The translations under genes were made by a program, and so were the position numbers. 53,906 nt of DNA from Alphaproteobacteria bacterium (lineage in GTDB: Bacteria; Pseudomonadota; Alphaproteobacteria; SHWA01), in contig SHWA01000007.1 in NCBI GenBank assembly GCA_009693995.1, forward strand, positions 1-53,906, written 5' to 3'. Of the stretch, positions 18,308-26,967 are shown in pieces (positions within the stretch are counted from its first letter, which is position 1; every line of letters begins with the position of its first letter). Under the pieces are notes generated by a model that was not told where the DNA came from, did no database searches, and worked only from the letters and a program-made list of their open reading frames with translations.

Positions 18308-19585
18308 ATGCGATACCCGATTCTGAGCGCCGCCGCGGTCCTGGCTGTGGCCACACTGACGGCGCCAGCCGGTGCCCAGGACTACATCCGGGTCGGCAGC
18401 CTGGTCGATTTCACCGGCAACACGGCGAGCGTGGGCAAGGATTATGGCCAGGCCAAGATCGACGCCGCCAACTGGATCAACGACAACGGTGGCGTGAACG
18501 GCAAGCTGCTCGATCTGGACACGGTCGACTACACCTACATCGTGCCGCGCGCGATCGCCGCCTACAAGAAATGGGTCAACCAGAAAGTCAGCGTGATCCA
18601 GGGCTGGGGCACCGCCGATACCGAGGCCCTGGTCGGCTTCCTCGCCAACGACAAGATCCCTTATTTCTCCGCCTCCTACTCGGCGCACCTGACCGATCCC
18701 CAGGGCAAGGGACCCCAGGGCACCAAGGCGGCGCCCTACAACTTCCCCATGGGGCCCTCCTATTCCGACGGCGTGCGCGCGCTGATCCAGTGGGCGGCCG
18801 ACGACTGGAAGAAGAAGGGCGGCGCGGGCAAGGCGAAATTCGTCCACATGGGCGACAACCACCCCTATCCGAACGCGCCCAAGAAGGCGGGCGAGGAATA
18901 CGCCAGGGAGCTCGGCTTCGACGTGCTGCCGGCGGTCACCTACTCGCTCGCCCCCGGCGACTTCAAGGCGCAGTGCCTGAGCCTGAAGGACTCAGGCGGC
19001 AACTACGCGTTCTTGGCCAACACTTCGGGTGCCAACATCTCGCTGCTGCGTTCCTGCGAGACGGTCGGGGTCCAGGTGCAGTTCATGGCCAATATCTGGG
19101 GCTTCGACGAGAACGTGATGAAGGCGGCCGGCAAGGCCGCCGACGGCGTGGCCTGGGTGATGGGCGCCGCCAAGTGGGGCGACAACGTTCCCGGCATGAA
19201 GCTGGTGCAGGACGTCTCCAAGATGTCCGACCCGAGCGGTAAGGCGTACCGCTCGGTCCACTACATCCGCGGCATCTGCTCCATGTTCTGGATGAAGGAA
19301 GCGATTGAGTGGGCCGACAAGAACGGTGGCATCAACGGTCCCAACATCAAGAACGGCATGTACAAGAAGGCCAACTGGGTGCCGGCGGGACTGGAGGGCG
19401 TATGCCCGTCCGGCACCTGGACCGAGAGCGACCACCGCGGCATCACCAAGGTGCTGGTCTATCGCAGCAAGGTGACCGGTGCGACCGACGGCGACCTGGC
19501 GGCGCTGGTGACGGCCGGCACCATCGGCATGGAAAAGGTATTCGAAGGCGACATGCCGCGCCGGCCGGAATGGCTCGGCTGGTAG
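18308..19585 (+). CDS. livK: ABC transporter periplasmic substrate-binding protein
   Basis: 425 aa type I periplasmic binding protein. The signal peptide MRYPILSAAAVLAVATLTAP, cleaved near AGAQ, is followed by IRVGSLVDFTGNTASVGKDY, the typical start of a Leu/Ile/Val-binding-protein fold. It is longer than E. coli LivK (about 370 aa), as in the subfamily found with aromatic-acid importers. Six or so cysteines in the mature part (SLRLL-like SCETVG, RGICSMF, GVCPSGTW) may form periplasmic disulfides. A strong GAGGAGG ribosome site lies 8 bp before the ATG, and a 101-bp leader separates it from livM. It probably binds a carboxylic or aromatic acid rather than Leu, given the linked CoA ligases. 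Confidence 0.88.
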   Translation: MRYPILSAAAVLAVATLTAPAGAQDYIRVGSLVDFTGNTASVGKDYGQAKIDAANWINDNGGVNGKLLDLDTVDYTYIVPRAIAAYKKWVNQKVSVIQGWGTADTEALVGFLANDKIPYFSASYSAHLTDPQGKGPQGTKAAPYNFPMGPSYSDGVRALIQWAADDWKKKGGAGKAKFVHMGDNHPYPNAPKKAGEEYARELGFDVLPAVTYSLAPGDFKAQCLSLKDSGGNYAFLANTSGANISLLRSCETVGVQVQFMANIWGFDENVMKAAGKAADGVAWVMGAAKWGDNVPGMKLVQDVSKMSDPSGKAYRSVHYIRGICSMFWMKEAIEWADKNGGINGPNIKNGMYKKANWVPAGLEGVCPSGTWTESDHRGITKVLVYRSKVTGATDGDLAALVTAGTIGMEKVFEGDMPRRPEWLGW

Positions 19586-19607
19586 GGACGCGCGACGGCA
19601 ACGGAAA

Positions 19608-19636
19608 GGGCGGCGGCCCCGGTGGGGCCGCCGCCC
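19608..19636 (+). terminator. very stable hairpin between livK and livF
   Basis: GGGCGGCGGCCCC (19608-19620) pairs perfectly with GGGGCCGCCGCCC (19624-19636) across a 3-nt loop, 22 bp after the livK stop and 16 bp before the livF start. It could act as an attenuator or as a 3' stabiliser so that the binding protein is made in excess over the ATPase. Confidence 0.6.
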
Positions 19637-19652
19637 GCGTCTGGAGATTCGC

Positions 19653-20477
19653 GTGACGGCGGCAACCGCCACCCCCGAGCCGGCGCCTGCGCCCCTCCTC
19701 GCCCTCAACAACGTCGAGGTGGTCTACAGCGACGTGATCCTGGTGCTGCGCGGCCTCTCGCTGGTGGTACCGGCGGGGAAGATCGTGGCGCTCCTCGGTG
19801 CCAACGGCGCCGGGAAATCGACCACCCTCAAAGCGATCTCGGGCCTGCTCAAGACCGAGGACGGCGCGATCACCCGCGGCGAGGTGCTCTACGCCGGCCA
19901 GCGGCTGAACGGCCTCGACCCCGAGGCGATCGTGCGCCGTGGCGTGTTCCAGGTGATGGAGGGGCGGCGCATCATCGCCGACATGACGGTGATCGAGAAC
20001 CTGCGCCTCGGCGCCCACACGCGGCGCGACCGCGAGGTCGGCGACGACATCGAGCGGGTGCTCGGCTACTTCCCGCGCCTGCGCGAACGCACTGGCCTGG
20101 CCGGCTATCTCTCGGGTGGCGAGCAGCAGATGCTGGCGATCGGCCGGGCGCTGATGGCGCGCCCCAGGCTGATCCTGATGGACGAGCCGTCCATGGGCCT
20201 CTCGCCGTTCCTGGTGCAGGAGGTGTTCGCCATCATCCGCCGCCTCAACCAGGAGCTCGGCATCACCATCCTGCTGGTGGAGCAGAACGCGCGCATGGCG
20301 CTCGCCGCCGCCAGCTACGGTTACATCATGGAGCAGGGCAAGATCGTGCTCGACGGGCCGGCGGCGGAACTCGCCGGCAACGAGGACGTGAAGGAGTTCT
20401 ACCTCGGCCACGGCGGCGACCGCGCGCGCTCGTTCAAGAACCTGAAGTCGTTCAAGCGGCGGAAGCGCTGGCTGTGA
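19653..20477 (+). CDS. livF: branched-chain-type ABC transporter ATP-binding protein LivF
   Basis: 274 aa second ATPase of the importer. Walker A GANGAGKSTTLK, Q-loop FQVMEGRRI, signature LSGGEQQMLAIGRAL, Walker B LILMDEPSMG and H-loop VEQNARMALA. The start is GTG 19653, giving MTAATATPEPAPAP before the first strand; no clear ribosome site is seen. A basic tail (SFKNLKSFKRRKRWL) extends beyond the usual LivF end. The stop overlaps the GTG of the next ligase (GTGA). Confidence 0.9.
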   Translation: MTAATATPEPAPAPLLALNNVEVVYSDVILVLRGLSLVVPAGKIVALLGANGAGKSTTLKAISGLLKTEDGAITRGEVLYAGQRLNGLDPEAIVRRGVFQVMEGRRIIADMTVIENLRLGAHTRRDREVGDDIERVLGYFPRLRERTGLAGYLSGGEQQMLAIGRALMARPRLILMDEPSMGLSPFLVQEVFAIIRRLNQELGITILLVEQNARMALAAASYGYIMEQGKIVLDGPAAELAGNEDVKEFYLGHGGDRARSFKNLKSFKRRKRWL

Positions 20478-21721
20478 CCGCCGGGGTGGACGCTTCCTAC
20501 GACGCGCTCGAGACCCGCGCCCCCGCGGCGCGCGAAGCGGCGCTGTTCTCCGCCCTCGGCACGCAAGTAGCCCACGCCAAGGCGGCCGCGCCCTATTTCG
20601 CCGAGTCGCTGCAGGGCGTGGCGCCGGCGGACGTCGAGGACCGCGCCGGTCTTGCCCGACTGCCGGTTACGCGCAAGTCCGATCTTGTGCGCCTCCAGGC
20701 GGAGCGCCCGCCCTTCGGCGGGCTGGCCGCGCTGCCGGCGGGGAAGCTCAGGCGCGTCTTTGTCTCGCCGGGTCCCATATTCGATCCCGAGGGTCAGCGC
20801 GCCGACGACTGGGGCTTCGCGCGCGCGCTCTTCGCCGCCGGCTTTCGCGGCGGCCAGCTTTGCCACAACACCTTCTCCTACCACCTGACCCCGGCCGGGG
20901 CGATGCTGGAGGAGGGGTGCCGGGCATTGGGCTGCGCGGTGATTCCGGCCGGCATCGGCGCGACCGAGCAGCAGGTTGAAGTCATCGCCCGCCTGCGTCC
21001 CGACGGCTACACCGGCACCCCTTCTTTCCTGAAGATCCTGCTCGCCCGCGGGCGCGAAGTGGGCGCGGACCTATCCAGCCTGCGACACGCGCTGGTCTCG
21101 GCCGAGGCGCTGCCGCCGGCGCTCAGGGCCGAGCTCGAGAGCTTCGGCCCGCGCGTGCTGCAGTGTTACGCCTCGGCCGACCTCGGGCTGATCGCCTACG
21201 AGTCGCCGGCGCGGGACGGAATGATCGTCACCGAGGACGTGATCCTCGAGATCGTCCGCCCCGGCACCGGCGATCCGGTGCCTGAGGGCGAGGTGGGGGA
21301 AGTGGTGGTCACCACGCTCCGCCCTGATTATCCGCTGATCCGCTTCGCCACCGGCGACCTCTCGGCGGTCCTCCCCGGCGCCTCGCCCTGCGGGCGCACC
21401 AATCTGCGCATCAAGGGGTGGATGGGCCGCGCCGACCAGACCACCAAGGTGCGCGGCATGTTCGTGCACCCACACCAGGTGGCCCTGGTGCTGCGCCGCC
21501 ACCCCGAGGTTGCGCGCGCGCGCCTGGTGGTCGACAATCCGGGCGGCGCCGACCGCATGACGCTCCGCTGCGAGGTCGCGGGCGCGGCGGCCGGACTGCC
21601 GGAGCGCATCGCCGCTACCCTGCGGGAGGCGTGCAACCTGCGCGGCGAGGTGGAGTTGGTCGGACCCGGCGTGCTGCCGAACGACGGCAAGGTCATCGAC
21701 GACCAGCGCCGACATGGCTGA
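20474..21721 (+). CDS. phenylacetate-CoA ligase-like adenylate-forming enzyme
   Basis: 415 aa, length and layout of PaaK-type ligases: LARLPVTRKSDLVRLQ near the N-terminus, GATEQQVEVIARLRPDGYTG, TPSFLKILLARGREVG, SADLGLIAYES in place of the usual acid-recognition Ser/Glu loop, RFATGDLSAV, and LRIKGWMGRADQTTKVRGMF leading to the C-terminal lid. It makes aryl-acyl-CoA from an aromatic acid, ATP and CoA. The glycine-rich P-loop around VSPGPIFDP is less canonical (no SSGTTG), a hallmark of a divergent subgroup whose substrate is uncertain. GTGA overlap with livF ties it to the transporter. Confidence 0.8.
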   Translation: MTAGVDASYDALETRAPAAREAALFSALGTQVAHAKAAAPYFAESLQGVAPADVEDRAGLARLPVTRKSDLVRLQAERPPFGGLAALPAGKLRRVFVSPGPIFDPEGQRADDWGFARALFAAGFRGGQLCHNTFSYHLTPAGAMLEEGCRALGCAVIPAGIGATEQQVEVIARLRPDGYTGTPSFLKILLARGREVGADLSSLRHALVSAEALPPALRAELESFGPRVLQCYASADLGLIAYESPARDGMIVTEDVILEIVRPGTGDPVPEGEVGEVVVTTLRPDYPLIRFATGDLSAVLPGASPCGRTNLRIKGWMGRADQTTKVRGMFVHPHQVALVLRRHPEVARARLVVDNPGGADRMTLRCEVAGAAAGLPERIAATLREACNLRGEVELVGPGVLPNDGKVIDDQRRHG

Positions 21722-21736
21722 GGGGCGGCGCCGGCG

Positions 21737-22357
21737 GTGTTGAGCGTGAGCGGCCTCGGCCTCGCCCGCGGCGGGCGCATGCTGTTCCGCGACCTGGACT
21801 TCGCCGTGGGCGCGGGCGGTGCGCTTCTGCTCCGAGGGGCGAACGGAACCGGCAAGACGACCTTGCTGCGCGCCCTTGCCGGCCTGCTGCCGCCGACCGC
21901 AGGCAGCATCCTCTGGGGCGGAGTGGACGTCGCCGAGGACCGCGAGGCCCATGGCGCACGGCTGCACTATGTCGGGCACCTAGACGGGCTGAAGGGCGTC
22001 TTCACCATCGCCGAGAACCTGGCGTTCGCCGCGGCCCTAGCCGGTCTGCCCCCGGCCGCAAATCCAGCGGCCGTCGCCGCGGCGCTCGCCGCCGTCGGTC
22101 TCGAGGGGCTCGGCGAGATCCCGGCAGGGCTGCTCTCGGCCGGGCAGAAGCGCCGCGCCGCGCTCGCCCGGCTCAGGGTCGCCCCGGCACCGCTCTGGCT
22201 GCTGGACGAGCCGACCGTGACGCTGGACGCCGCCGCGGTCGCGCGCCTGGAACGGCTGATGGGGGAGCATCTCGCCGGCGGCGGCTTGATCGTCGCCGCC
22301 ACCCATACCCCGCTCGCCCTACCGGGCGCCGCCGTTCTTACCCTGGGACAGGAATGA
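21737..22357 (+). CDS. ccmA: haem exporter ATP-binding protein CcmA
   Basis: 206 aa, short ABC ATPase of cytochrome c maturation system I. Walker A GANGTGKTTLLR, signature LSAGQKRRAALARL and Walker B LWLLDEPTVT; CcmA length. With CcmB it drives release of haem-loaded CcmE from CcmC. The start is GTG 21737, 15 bp after the ligase stop. It is the first gene of an unbroken ccmABCDEFGHI series; the stop overlaps ccmB (ATGA). Confidence 0.93.
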   Translation: MLSVSGLGLARGGRMLFRDLDFAVGAGGALLLRGANGTGKTTLLRALAGLLPPTAGSILWGGVDVAEDREAHGARLHYVGHLDGLKGVFTIAENLAFAAALAGLPPAANPAAVAAALAAVGLEGLGEIPAGLLSAGQKRRAALARLRVAPAPLWLLDEPTVTLDAAAVARLERLMGEHLAGGGLIVAATHTPLALPGAAVLTLGQE

Positions 22358-23019
22358 GCGCCCTTGCCGCGATCGTCCGCCGCGATCTCGCCATCGCCCT
22401 CCGGCGCGGTGGCCATGTCGGCGTGGTGGTCGCGTTCTTCGTGCTGGTGGCGAGTCTCTTTCCCCTCGGCGTCGGGCCCGAGCTCGCGGTGCTCCGGCGC
22501 ATCGGCTCGGGCGTGATCTGGGTGGCGGCGCTGCTGGCCGCCATGCTGTCCCTCGACCGCCTGTTCCAGGCCGATTTCGAGGACGGCAGCCTGGAGCAGC
22601 TGGTGCTCGCGCCGGTCGCACTCGAGTTCGTGGTACTGGCCAAGGCGCTCGCCCACTGGCTGACCACGGGGGTGCCGCTCCTGCTCGCCGCCCCCGTGCT
22701 CGGCCTGCTCTTCGATCTGGAGCGGGGGACGCTCCTGGTGATGGTGCTGGCCATGGCCCTAGGGTCCCCCGCGCTCAGCCTGATGGGTGCCATCGGCGCG
22801 GCGCTCACCCTCGGCCTCAGGCGGGGCGGAGTGCTGGTTTCGCTGCTGGTCTTGCCCCTGGTCACGCCTATACTGATCTTCGGAGTAGGCGCGGTGGAGG
22901 CGGCGGCGACCGGCACGCCCGCGCGGACGCACCTGTTGATCCTCGGTGCGCTGCTGTTGGCGGCGCTGGCGCTGACCCCTTGGGCGACGGCCGCGGCGCT
23001 CCGGTCGGCGATGGAATGA
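22354..23019 (+). CDS. ccmB: haem exporter permease CcmB
   Basis: 221 aa integral membrane protein with six helices. The start SALAAIVRRDLAIALRRGG, the FEDGSLEQLVLAPV segment and SLMGAIGAALTLGLRRGG are CcmB features. It pairs with CcmA. I take the ATG at 22354, which overlaps the ccmA stop; the long frame further upstream runs antisense-like through ccmA and is ignored. Confidence 0.93.
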   Translation: MSALAAIVRRDLAIALRRGGHVGVVVAFFVLVASLFPLGVGPELAVLRRIGSGVIWVAALLAAMLSLDRLFQADFEDGSLEQLVLAPVALEFVVLAKALAHWLTTGVPLLLAAPVLGLLFDLERGTLLVMVLAMALGSPALSLMGAIGAALTLGLRRGGVLVSLLVLPLVTPILIFGVGAVEAAATGTPARTHLLILGALLLAALALTPWATAAALRSAME

Positions 23020-23040
23020 GACTAAGGCGGACGGGCTGCC

Positions 23041-23796
23041 GTGAACCTGCACTTCCTGGCCAATCCCACGCGCTTCCAGCGCTGGGCGGGGGCGATTCTG
23101 CCCTGGGTGGCGACGCTCGCCGCGCTCACCCTAGGGCTCGGACTCTGGCTCGGCCTGTTCGTCGCGCCGCCCGACTACCAGCAGGGAGACACCGTGCGCA
23201 TCATGTTCGTGCACGTGCCGTCGGCGTGGATGGGGCTCTTCGTCTATACCGGCATGGCGAGCGCGAGCGCGGTGGCGCTGATCTGGAAGCACCCCTTGGC
23301 CGATGTCGCCGCCAAGGCGAGCGCGCCGATCGGCGCCTGCTTCACCTTTCTCGCCCTGGTCACCGGCTCGCTCTGGGGCAAGCCCATGTGGGGAGCCTGG
23401 TGGGTGTGGGACGCGCGCCTTACCTCGATGCTGGTGTTGCTGTTCCTCTACCTCGGCTACATGGCGCTCTGGGATGCGGTCGAGGACCCGGCGCGCGCCG
23501 GCAAGGCGGCGGCCATCCTCTGCCTGGTCGGCGCGGTCGACATCCCGGTGATCAAGTTCTCGGTCGACTGGTGGAACACCCTGCACCAGCCGGCCAGCGT
23601 GGTGCGCCTGGGGGGGCCGACGATCCACGCCTCGATCCTGGTGCCCCTCCTCACCATGATCGTCGGCTTCACGCTATACTACTTGACCGTCCTGATCGTC
23701 CGCATGCGGGCCGAGCTGGCGGCGCGGCGCGTGCAGGCGCTGCGCCAGGCGCGGGTCGCAAGCCGCGAGTCCACGCTCGCGCCCGAGGCGGGGTGA
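23041..23796 (+). CDS. ccmC: cytochrome c biogenesis haem-handling protein CcmC
   Basis: 251 aa, six-helix membrane protein. The tryptophan-rich WGAWWVWDARLTSMLVL is the haem-binding signature, and conserved periplasmic histidines are in MFVHVPSAWMG and WWNTLHQPASV. It loads haem onto CcmE. The start is GTG 23041. A gap of 19 bp precedes ccmD. Confidence 0.95.
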   Translation: MNLHFLANPTRFQRWAGAILPWVATLAALTLGLGLWLGLFVAPPDYQQGDTVRIMFVHVPSAWMGLFVYTGMASASAVALIWKHPLADVAAKASAPIGACFTFLALVTGSLWGKPMWGAWWVWDARLTSMLVLLFLYLGYMALWDAVEDPARAGKAAAILCLVGAVDIPVIKFSVDWWNTLHQPASVVRLGGPTIHASILVPLLTMIVGFTLYYLTVLIVRMRAELAARRVQALRQARVASRESTLAPEAG

Positions 23797-23815
23797 GGCG
23801 GAGGAGCAGGGCGGC

Positions 23816-24019
23816 ATGGAGCGGATCGTGACCTTTCTGGAGATGGGCGGGCACGCGGCCTATGTGTGGCCGGCGCTGATCCTGACCGCCCTGGTGCTGA
23901 CCTTGCTCGCGGTGCACTCACTCCGGCAGCTCGGTGCCCGCGAGGCCGAACTGGCGACACTCGAGCGGGAGCGGCCGCGGCGCCGGCGCGGCCAGGGCGG
24001 GAGCGGCGATGACGCGTAA
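23816..24019 (+). CDS. ccmD: haem exporter protein CcmD
   Basis: 67 aa with one membrane helix (about residues 14-36) preceded by the family element MGGHAAYVWPA and followed by a basic tail (RERPRRRRGQGG). CcmD joins the CcmABC complex and is needed for release of holo-CcmE. GGAGGAGCAGG lies upstream of the ATG. The gene overlaps ccmE by 11 bp. Confidence 0.88.
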   Translation: MERIVTFLEMGGHAAYVWPALILTALVLTLLAVHSLRQLGAREAELATLERERPRRRRGQGGSGDDA

Positions 24020-24449
24020 GGAGCGGCGGCTCCTGGTGCTCGGTGCCAGCATGACGGCGCTCGGGCTCGCGACGGCGCTGGTGCTACTGGCGTTCCGCGA
24101 CAATCTGGTCTTTTTCTACAGCCCGACCGAACTGGTGGAGATGCAGGTGCCCGAAGGGCGGCGCGTGCGCATCGGCGGCCTGGTCGAGGAGCGCAGCGTC
24201 GAGCGTCGGGGCGACACCGTGGTTTTCCGGGTCACCGACACGGCGACCACGACCCCGGTCACCTATATCGGTATCCTGCCCGACCTGTTCCGCGAGGGGC
24301 AGGGCGTGGTGATTGAGGGCGCGTTGCAGCAGGACGGCACCTTCCGCGCCGCCAGCGTCCTCGCCAAGCACGACGAGAGCTACATGCCGCGCGAGGTCGC
24401 GGACGCCCTCAAGAAACAGGGCTATTGGCAGCCAGGAGAACGCAAATGA
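24009..24449 (+). CDS. ccmE: cytochrome c maturation haem chaperone CcmE
   Basis: 146 aa. The N-terminal membrane anchor (about residues 8-28) is followed by the OB-fold periplasmic domain with VRIGGLVEERSVER and VTYIGILPDLFREGQGVV. The covalent haem attachment histidine is in LAKHDESYMP. It ferries haem from CcmC to CcmF. The start is the ATG at 24009 inside ccmD; the stop overlaps ccmF. Confidence 0.95.
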   Translation: MTRKERRLLVLGASMTALGLATALVLLAFRDNLVFFYSPTELVEMQVPEGRRVRIGGLVEERSVERRGDTVVFRVTDTATTTPVTYIGILPDLFREGQGVVIEGALQQDGTFRAASVLAKHDESYMPREVADALKKQGYWQPGERK

Positions 24450-26434
24450 TCGCCGAGCTAGGTCACTACGCCTTGATCCTGGCCCTGGTGGTCGCGCTGG
24501 TGCAGGGCACGCTGCCCTTGATCGGCGCCCAGCGGCGCACGCCGGCCTGGATCGCGGTCGCCAGGCCCGCGGCGATCCTGCAGGCGGGACTGATCGGCAT
24601 CGCCTTCCTGGCCCTGACCCACGCCTTTGTCACGTCTGACTTCTCGGTCGTGAACGTGGCCGAGAACTCGCACTCGGCGAAGCCGATGCTCTACAAGATC
24701 TCGGGCGTGTGGGGGAACCACGAGGGCTCAATGGTGCTCTGGGTCCTGATCCTCGCCCTCTACGGCCTCGCGGTCGCGCTCTTCGGCCGTAATCTGCCGC
24801 CGTCACTCCGCGCCCGGGTGCTGGCGGTGCAGGCGCTGATCGCCGTCGGGTTCCTGTTGTTCATCATCCTGACCTCGAATCCGTTCGAGCGGCTCTCGCC
24901 GGCGCCTCTGGACGGGCGCGGGCTCAACCCCTTGCTCCAGGACCCGGGCCTCGCCTTTCATCCGCCCATGCTCTATTTCGGCTATGTCGGCTTCTCCATG
25001 GCCTTCGCCTTCGCCATCGCCGCCCTGATCGAGGGGCGGGTGGACGCCGCCTGGGCGCGCTGGGTGCGCCCGTGGACGCTGGCCGCCTGGTGCTTCCTCA
25101 CCGCCGGCATCGCGCTCGGGAGCTGGTGGGCCTATTACGAGCTCGGCTGGGGCGGCTGGTGGTTTTGGGACCCGGTCGAGAACGCCTCGTTCATGCCGTG
25201 GCTGGCCGGCACCGCGCTCCTCCATTCGGCGATCGTGTGCGAAAAGCGCGACACGCTGAAGAGCTGGACCATCCTGCTCGCGATCCTGACCTTCTCCCTC
25301 AGCCTGCTCGGCACCTTCCTGGTGCGCTCGGGCGTGCTCACGTCGGTCCACGCCTTCGCCACCGACCCGGAGCGTGGGGTCTTCATCCTCGCGTTCCTGG
25401 TGCTGGTGACCGGCGGTGCGCTCGCCCTCTTCGCGGTGCGCGCGCCGGGGCTGGCGGGCGGCGGCCTGTTCGCGCCCATCAGCCGCGAGGGGGCGCTGGT
25501 GCTCAACAACCTGCTGCTCACCGTCGGCTGTGCCACCGTCTTCCTGGGCACCCTCTATCCGCTCTTCCTCGAGATCGCCGGCGGCGGCAAGGTCTCGGTC
25601 GGCGGCCCCTATTTCAACGCCACCTTCATACCCCTCATGGTGCCACTGGTCGCGTTTGTACCGGTCGGCTCGATGCTGCCCTGGAAGCGGGGCGATCTCG
25701 CCGGGGTGTTGGCGCGGCTGCGGTTTGCCGGCGGCGTCGCCGGCGCCACTGCCCTCGCCGTGTTGGCGCTGGTGGAGGGCACCTCGCTGCTGGCGGCAGG
25801 GGGCGTGCTGCTGGCGGCCTGGCTCGCCGCCGGGGTGCTGACCGAGCTCGCGGGGCGGGTGCAGCTGCTGCGGGTGGATGCAGCCGAGTCCTGGCGCCGC
25901 CTGGTCCGGCTGCCGCGGGCGAGCGTCGGCATGTCGCTCGCCCATCTCGGCGTCGCCGTGTTCGTCGCCGGCGTTACCGGCTCGGTCGCCTGGCACACCG
26001 AGAAGGTGCAGACCATGCGCGTGGGCGAGACCGTCGAGGTCGCCGGCTACCAGTTCACCCTGGACGGCGTGAGCGAGCATCGCGGACCCAACTACACCGC
26101 CACCAGCGGCCAGTTCACCGTGACCCGGCAGGGTGCGCCGGTGACCCGGCTCCGCCCTGAGAAGCGCATCTACCCGGCCGAGAACATGCCGACCACGGAA
26201 GCGGCGATCCATTCCACGGCGATGCGCGATCTCTATGCCGTGCTCGGCGATCCCGCCGAGGATGGCGCCTGGACGACGCGGCTCTATGTCAACCCGCTGA
26301 TCGCCTGGATCTGGTTCGGCTGTTTCATGATGGTCGGCGGCGGACTGCTGTCGCTCAGCGACCGCCGCCACCGGGTGGGTGCGCCGGTGCGTCAGGCGGT
26401 GCGTGCCGGCGTGCTCGGGCCGGCCAAGGCATGA
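24446..26434 (+). CDS. ccmF: cytochrome c haem lyase subunit CcmF
   Basis: 662 aa membrane protein with about fifteen helices. The haem-handling motif GGWWFWDPVENASFMPWL is present, along with periplasmic histidines (AFHPPMLYFGYVG, SVHAFATDP) and the late MPTTEAAIHS segment. With CcmH it attaches haem to apocytochrome c. Overlaps ccmE and ccmG by 4 bp each. Confidence 0.96.
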   Translation: MIAELGHYALILALVVALVQGTLPLIGAQRRTPAWIAVARPAAILQAGLIGIAFLALTHAFVTSDFSVVNVAENSHSAKPMLYKISGVWGNHEGSMVLWVLILALYGLAVALFGRNLPPSLRARVLAVQALIAVGFLLFIILTSNPFERLSPAPLDGRGLNPLLQDPGLAFHPPMLYFGYVGFSMAFAFAIAALIEGRVDAAWARWVRPWTLAAWCFLTAGIALGSWWAYYELGWGGWWFWDPVENASFMPWLAGTALLHSAIVCEKRDTLKSWTILLAILTFSLSLLGTFLVRSGVLTSVHAFATDPERGVFILAFLVLVTGGALALFAVRAPGLAGGGLFAPISREGALVLNNLLLTVGCATVFLGTLYPLFLEIAGGGKVSVGGPYFNATFIPLMVPLVAFVPVGSMLPWKRGDLAGVLARLRFAGGVAGATALAVLALVEGTSLLAAGGVLLAAWLAAGVLTELAGRVQLLRVDAAESWRRLVRLPRASVGMSLAHLGVAVFVAGVTGSVAWHTEKVQTMRVGETVEVAGYQFTLDGVSEHRGPNYTATSGQFTVTRQGAPVTRLRPEKRIYPAENMPTTEAAIHSTAMRDLYAVLGDPAEDGAWTTRLYVNPLIAWIWFGCFMMVGGGLLSLSDRRHRVGAPVRQAVRAGVLGPAKA

Positions 26435-26967
26435 TGCGGCGGTATCATCTGATTCCGGTCGCGATCTTCATCGCGCTGGCCGGGGGGCTCTATGTCGGGC
26501 TCGACCCCGACCGCAATCCGAAGGCGGTGCCGTCCGCGCTGATCGACCAGCCGGTGCCCGAGTTCGCCCTGCCGCCGGTCGAGGGTCGCGGCCTCGGCCT
26601 CGCCAGCGCGGACCTCCGGGGCGAGGTCGCCCTGGTCAACGTGTTCGCCTCCTGGTGCGGTCCGTGCCGGGTCGAGCATCCGCTGCTGATGGATCTGGCG
26701 GCAAAGCGCGTGGTGGCGGTCCATGGCATCAACTACAAGGACCAGCCCAAGGCCGCGGCGGAGTGGCTGCTGCGCCTCGGCGACCCCTATACCCGGACCG
26801 GCGCCGACCGCGACGGGAGGGTCAGTATCGACTGGGGCGTCTACGGCGTGCCCGAGACCTTCGTCGTCGATCGCGCGGGACGCATCCGCTACAAGCACGT
26901 CGGGCCGCTCCAGGCGGACGACCTGGAGCAGAAGATCCTGCCGCTCATTCGCCGACTGCAGGGATGA
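26431..26967 (+). CDS. ccmG: thiol:disulfide interchange protein CcmG (DsbE)
   Basis: 178 aa periplasmic thioredoxin-fold protein on an N-terminal anchor (about residues 6-25). The active site is FASWCGPCRVEHP, and VYGVPETFVVDRAGRIRYKH contains the cis-Pro and the glutamate typical of CcmG. It keeps apocytochrome CXXCH thiols reduced. The start MMRRYH overlaps ccmF; the stop overlaps ccmH. Confidence 0.94.
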   Translation: MMRRYHLIPVAIFIALAGGLYVGLDPDRNPKAVPSALIDQPVPEFALPPVEGRGLGLASADLRGEVALVNVFASWCGPCRVEHPLLMDLAAKRVVAVHGINYKDQPKAAAEWLLRLGDPYTRTGADRDGRVSIDWGVYGVPETFVVDRAGRIRYKHVGPLQADDLEQKILPLIRRLQG

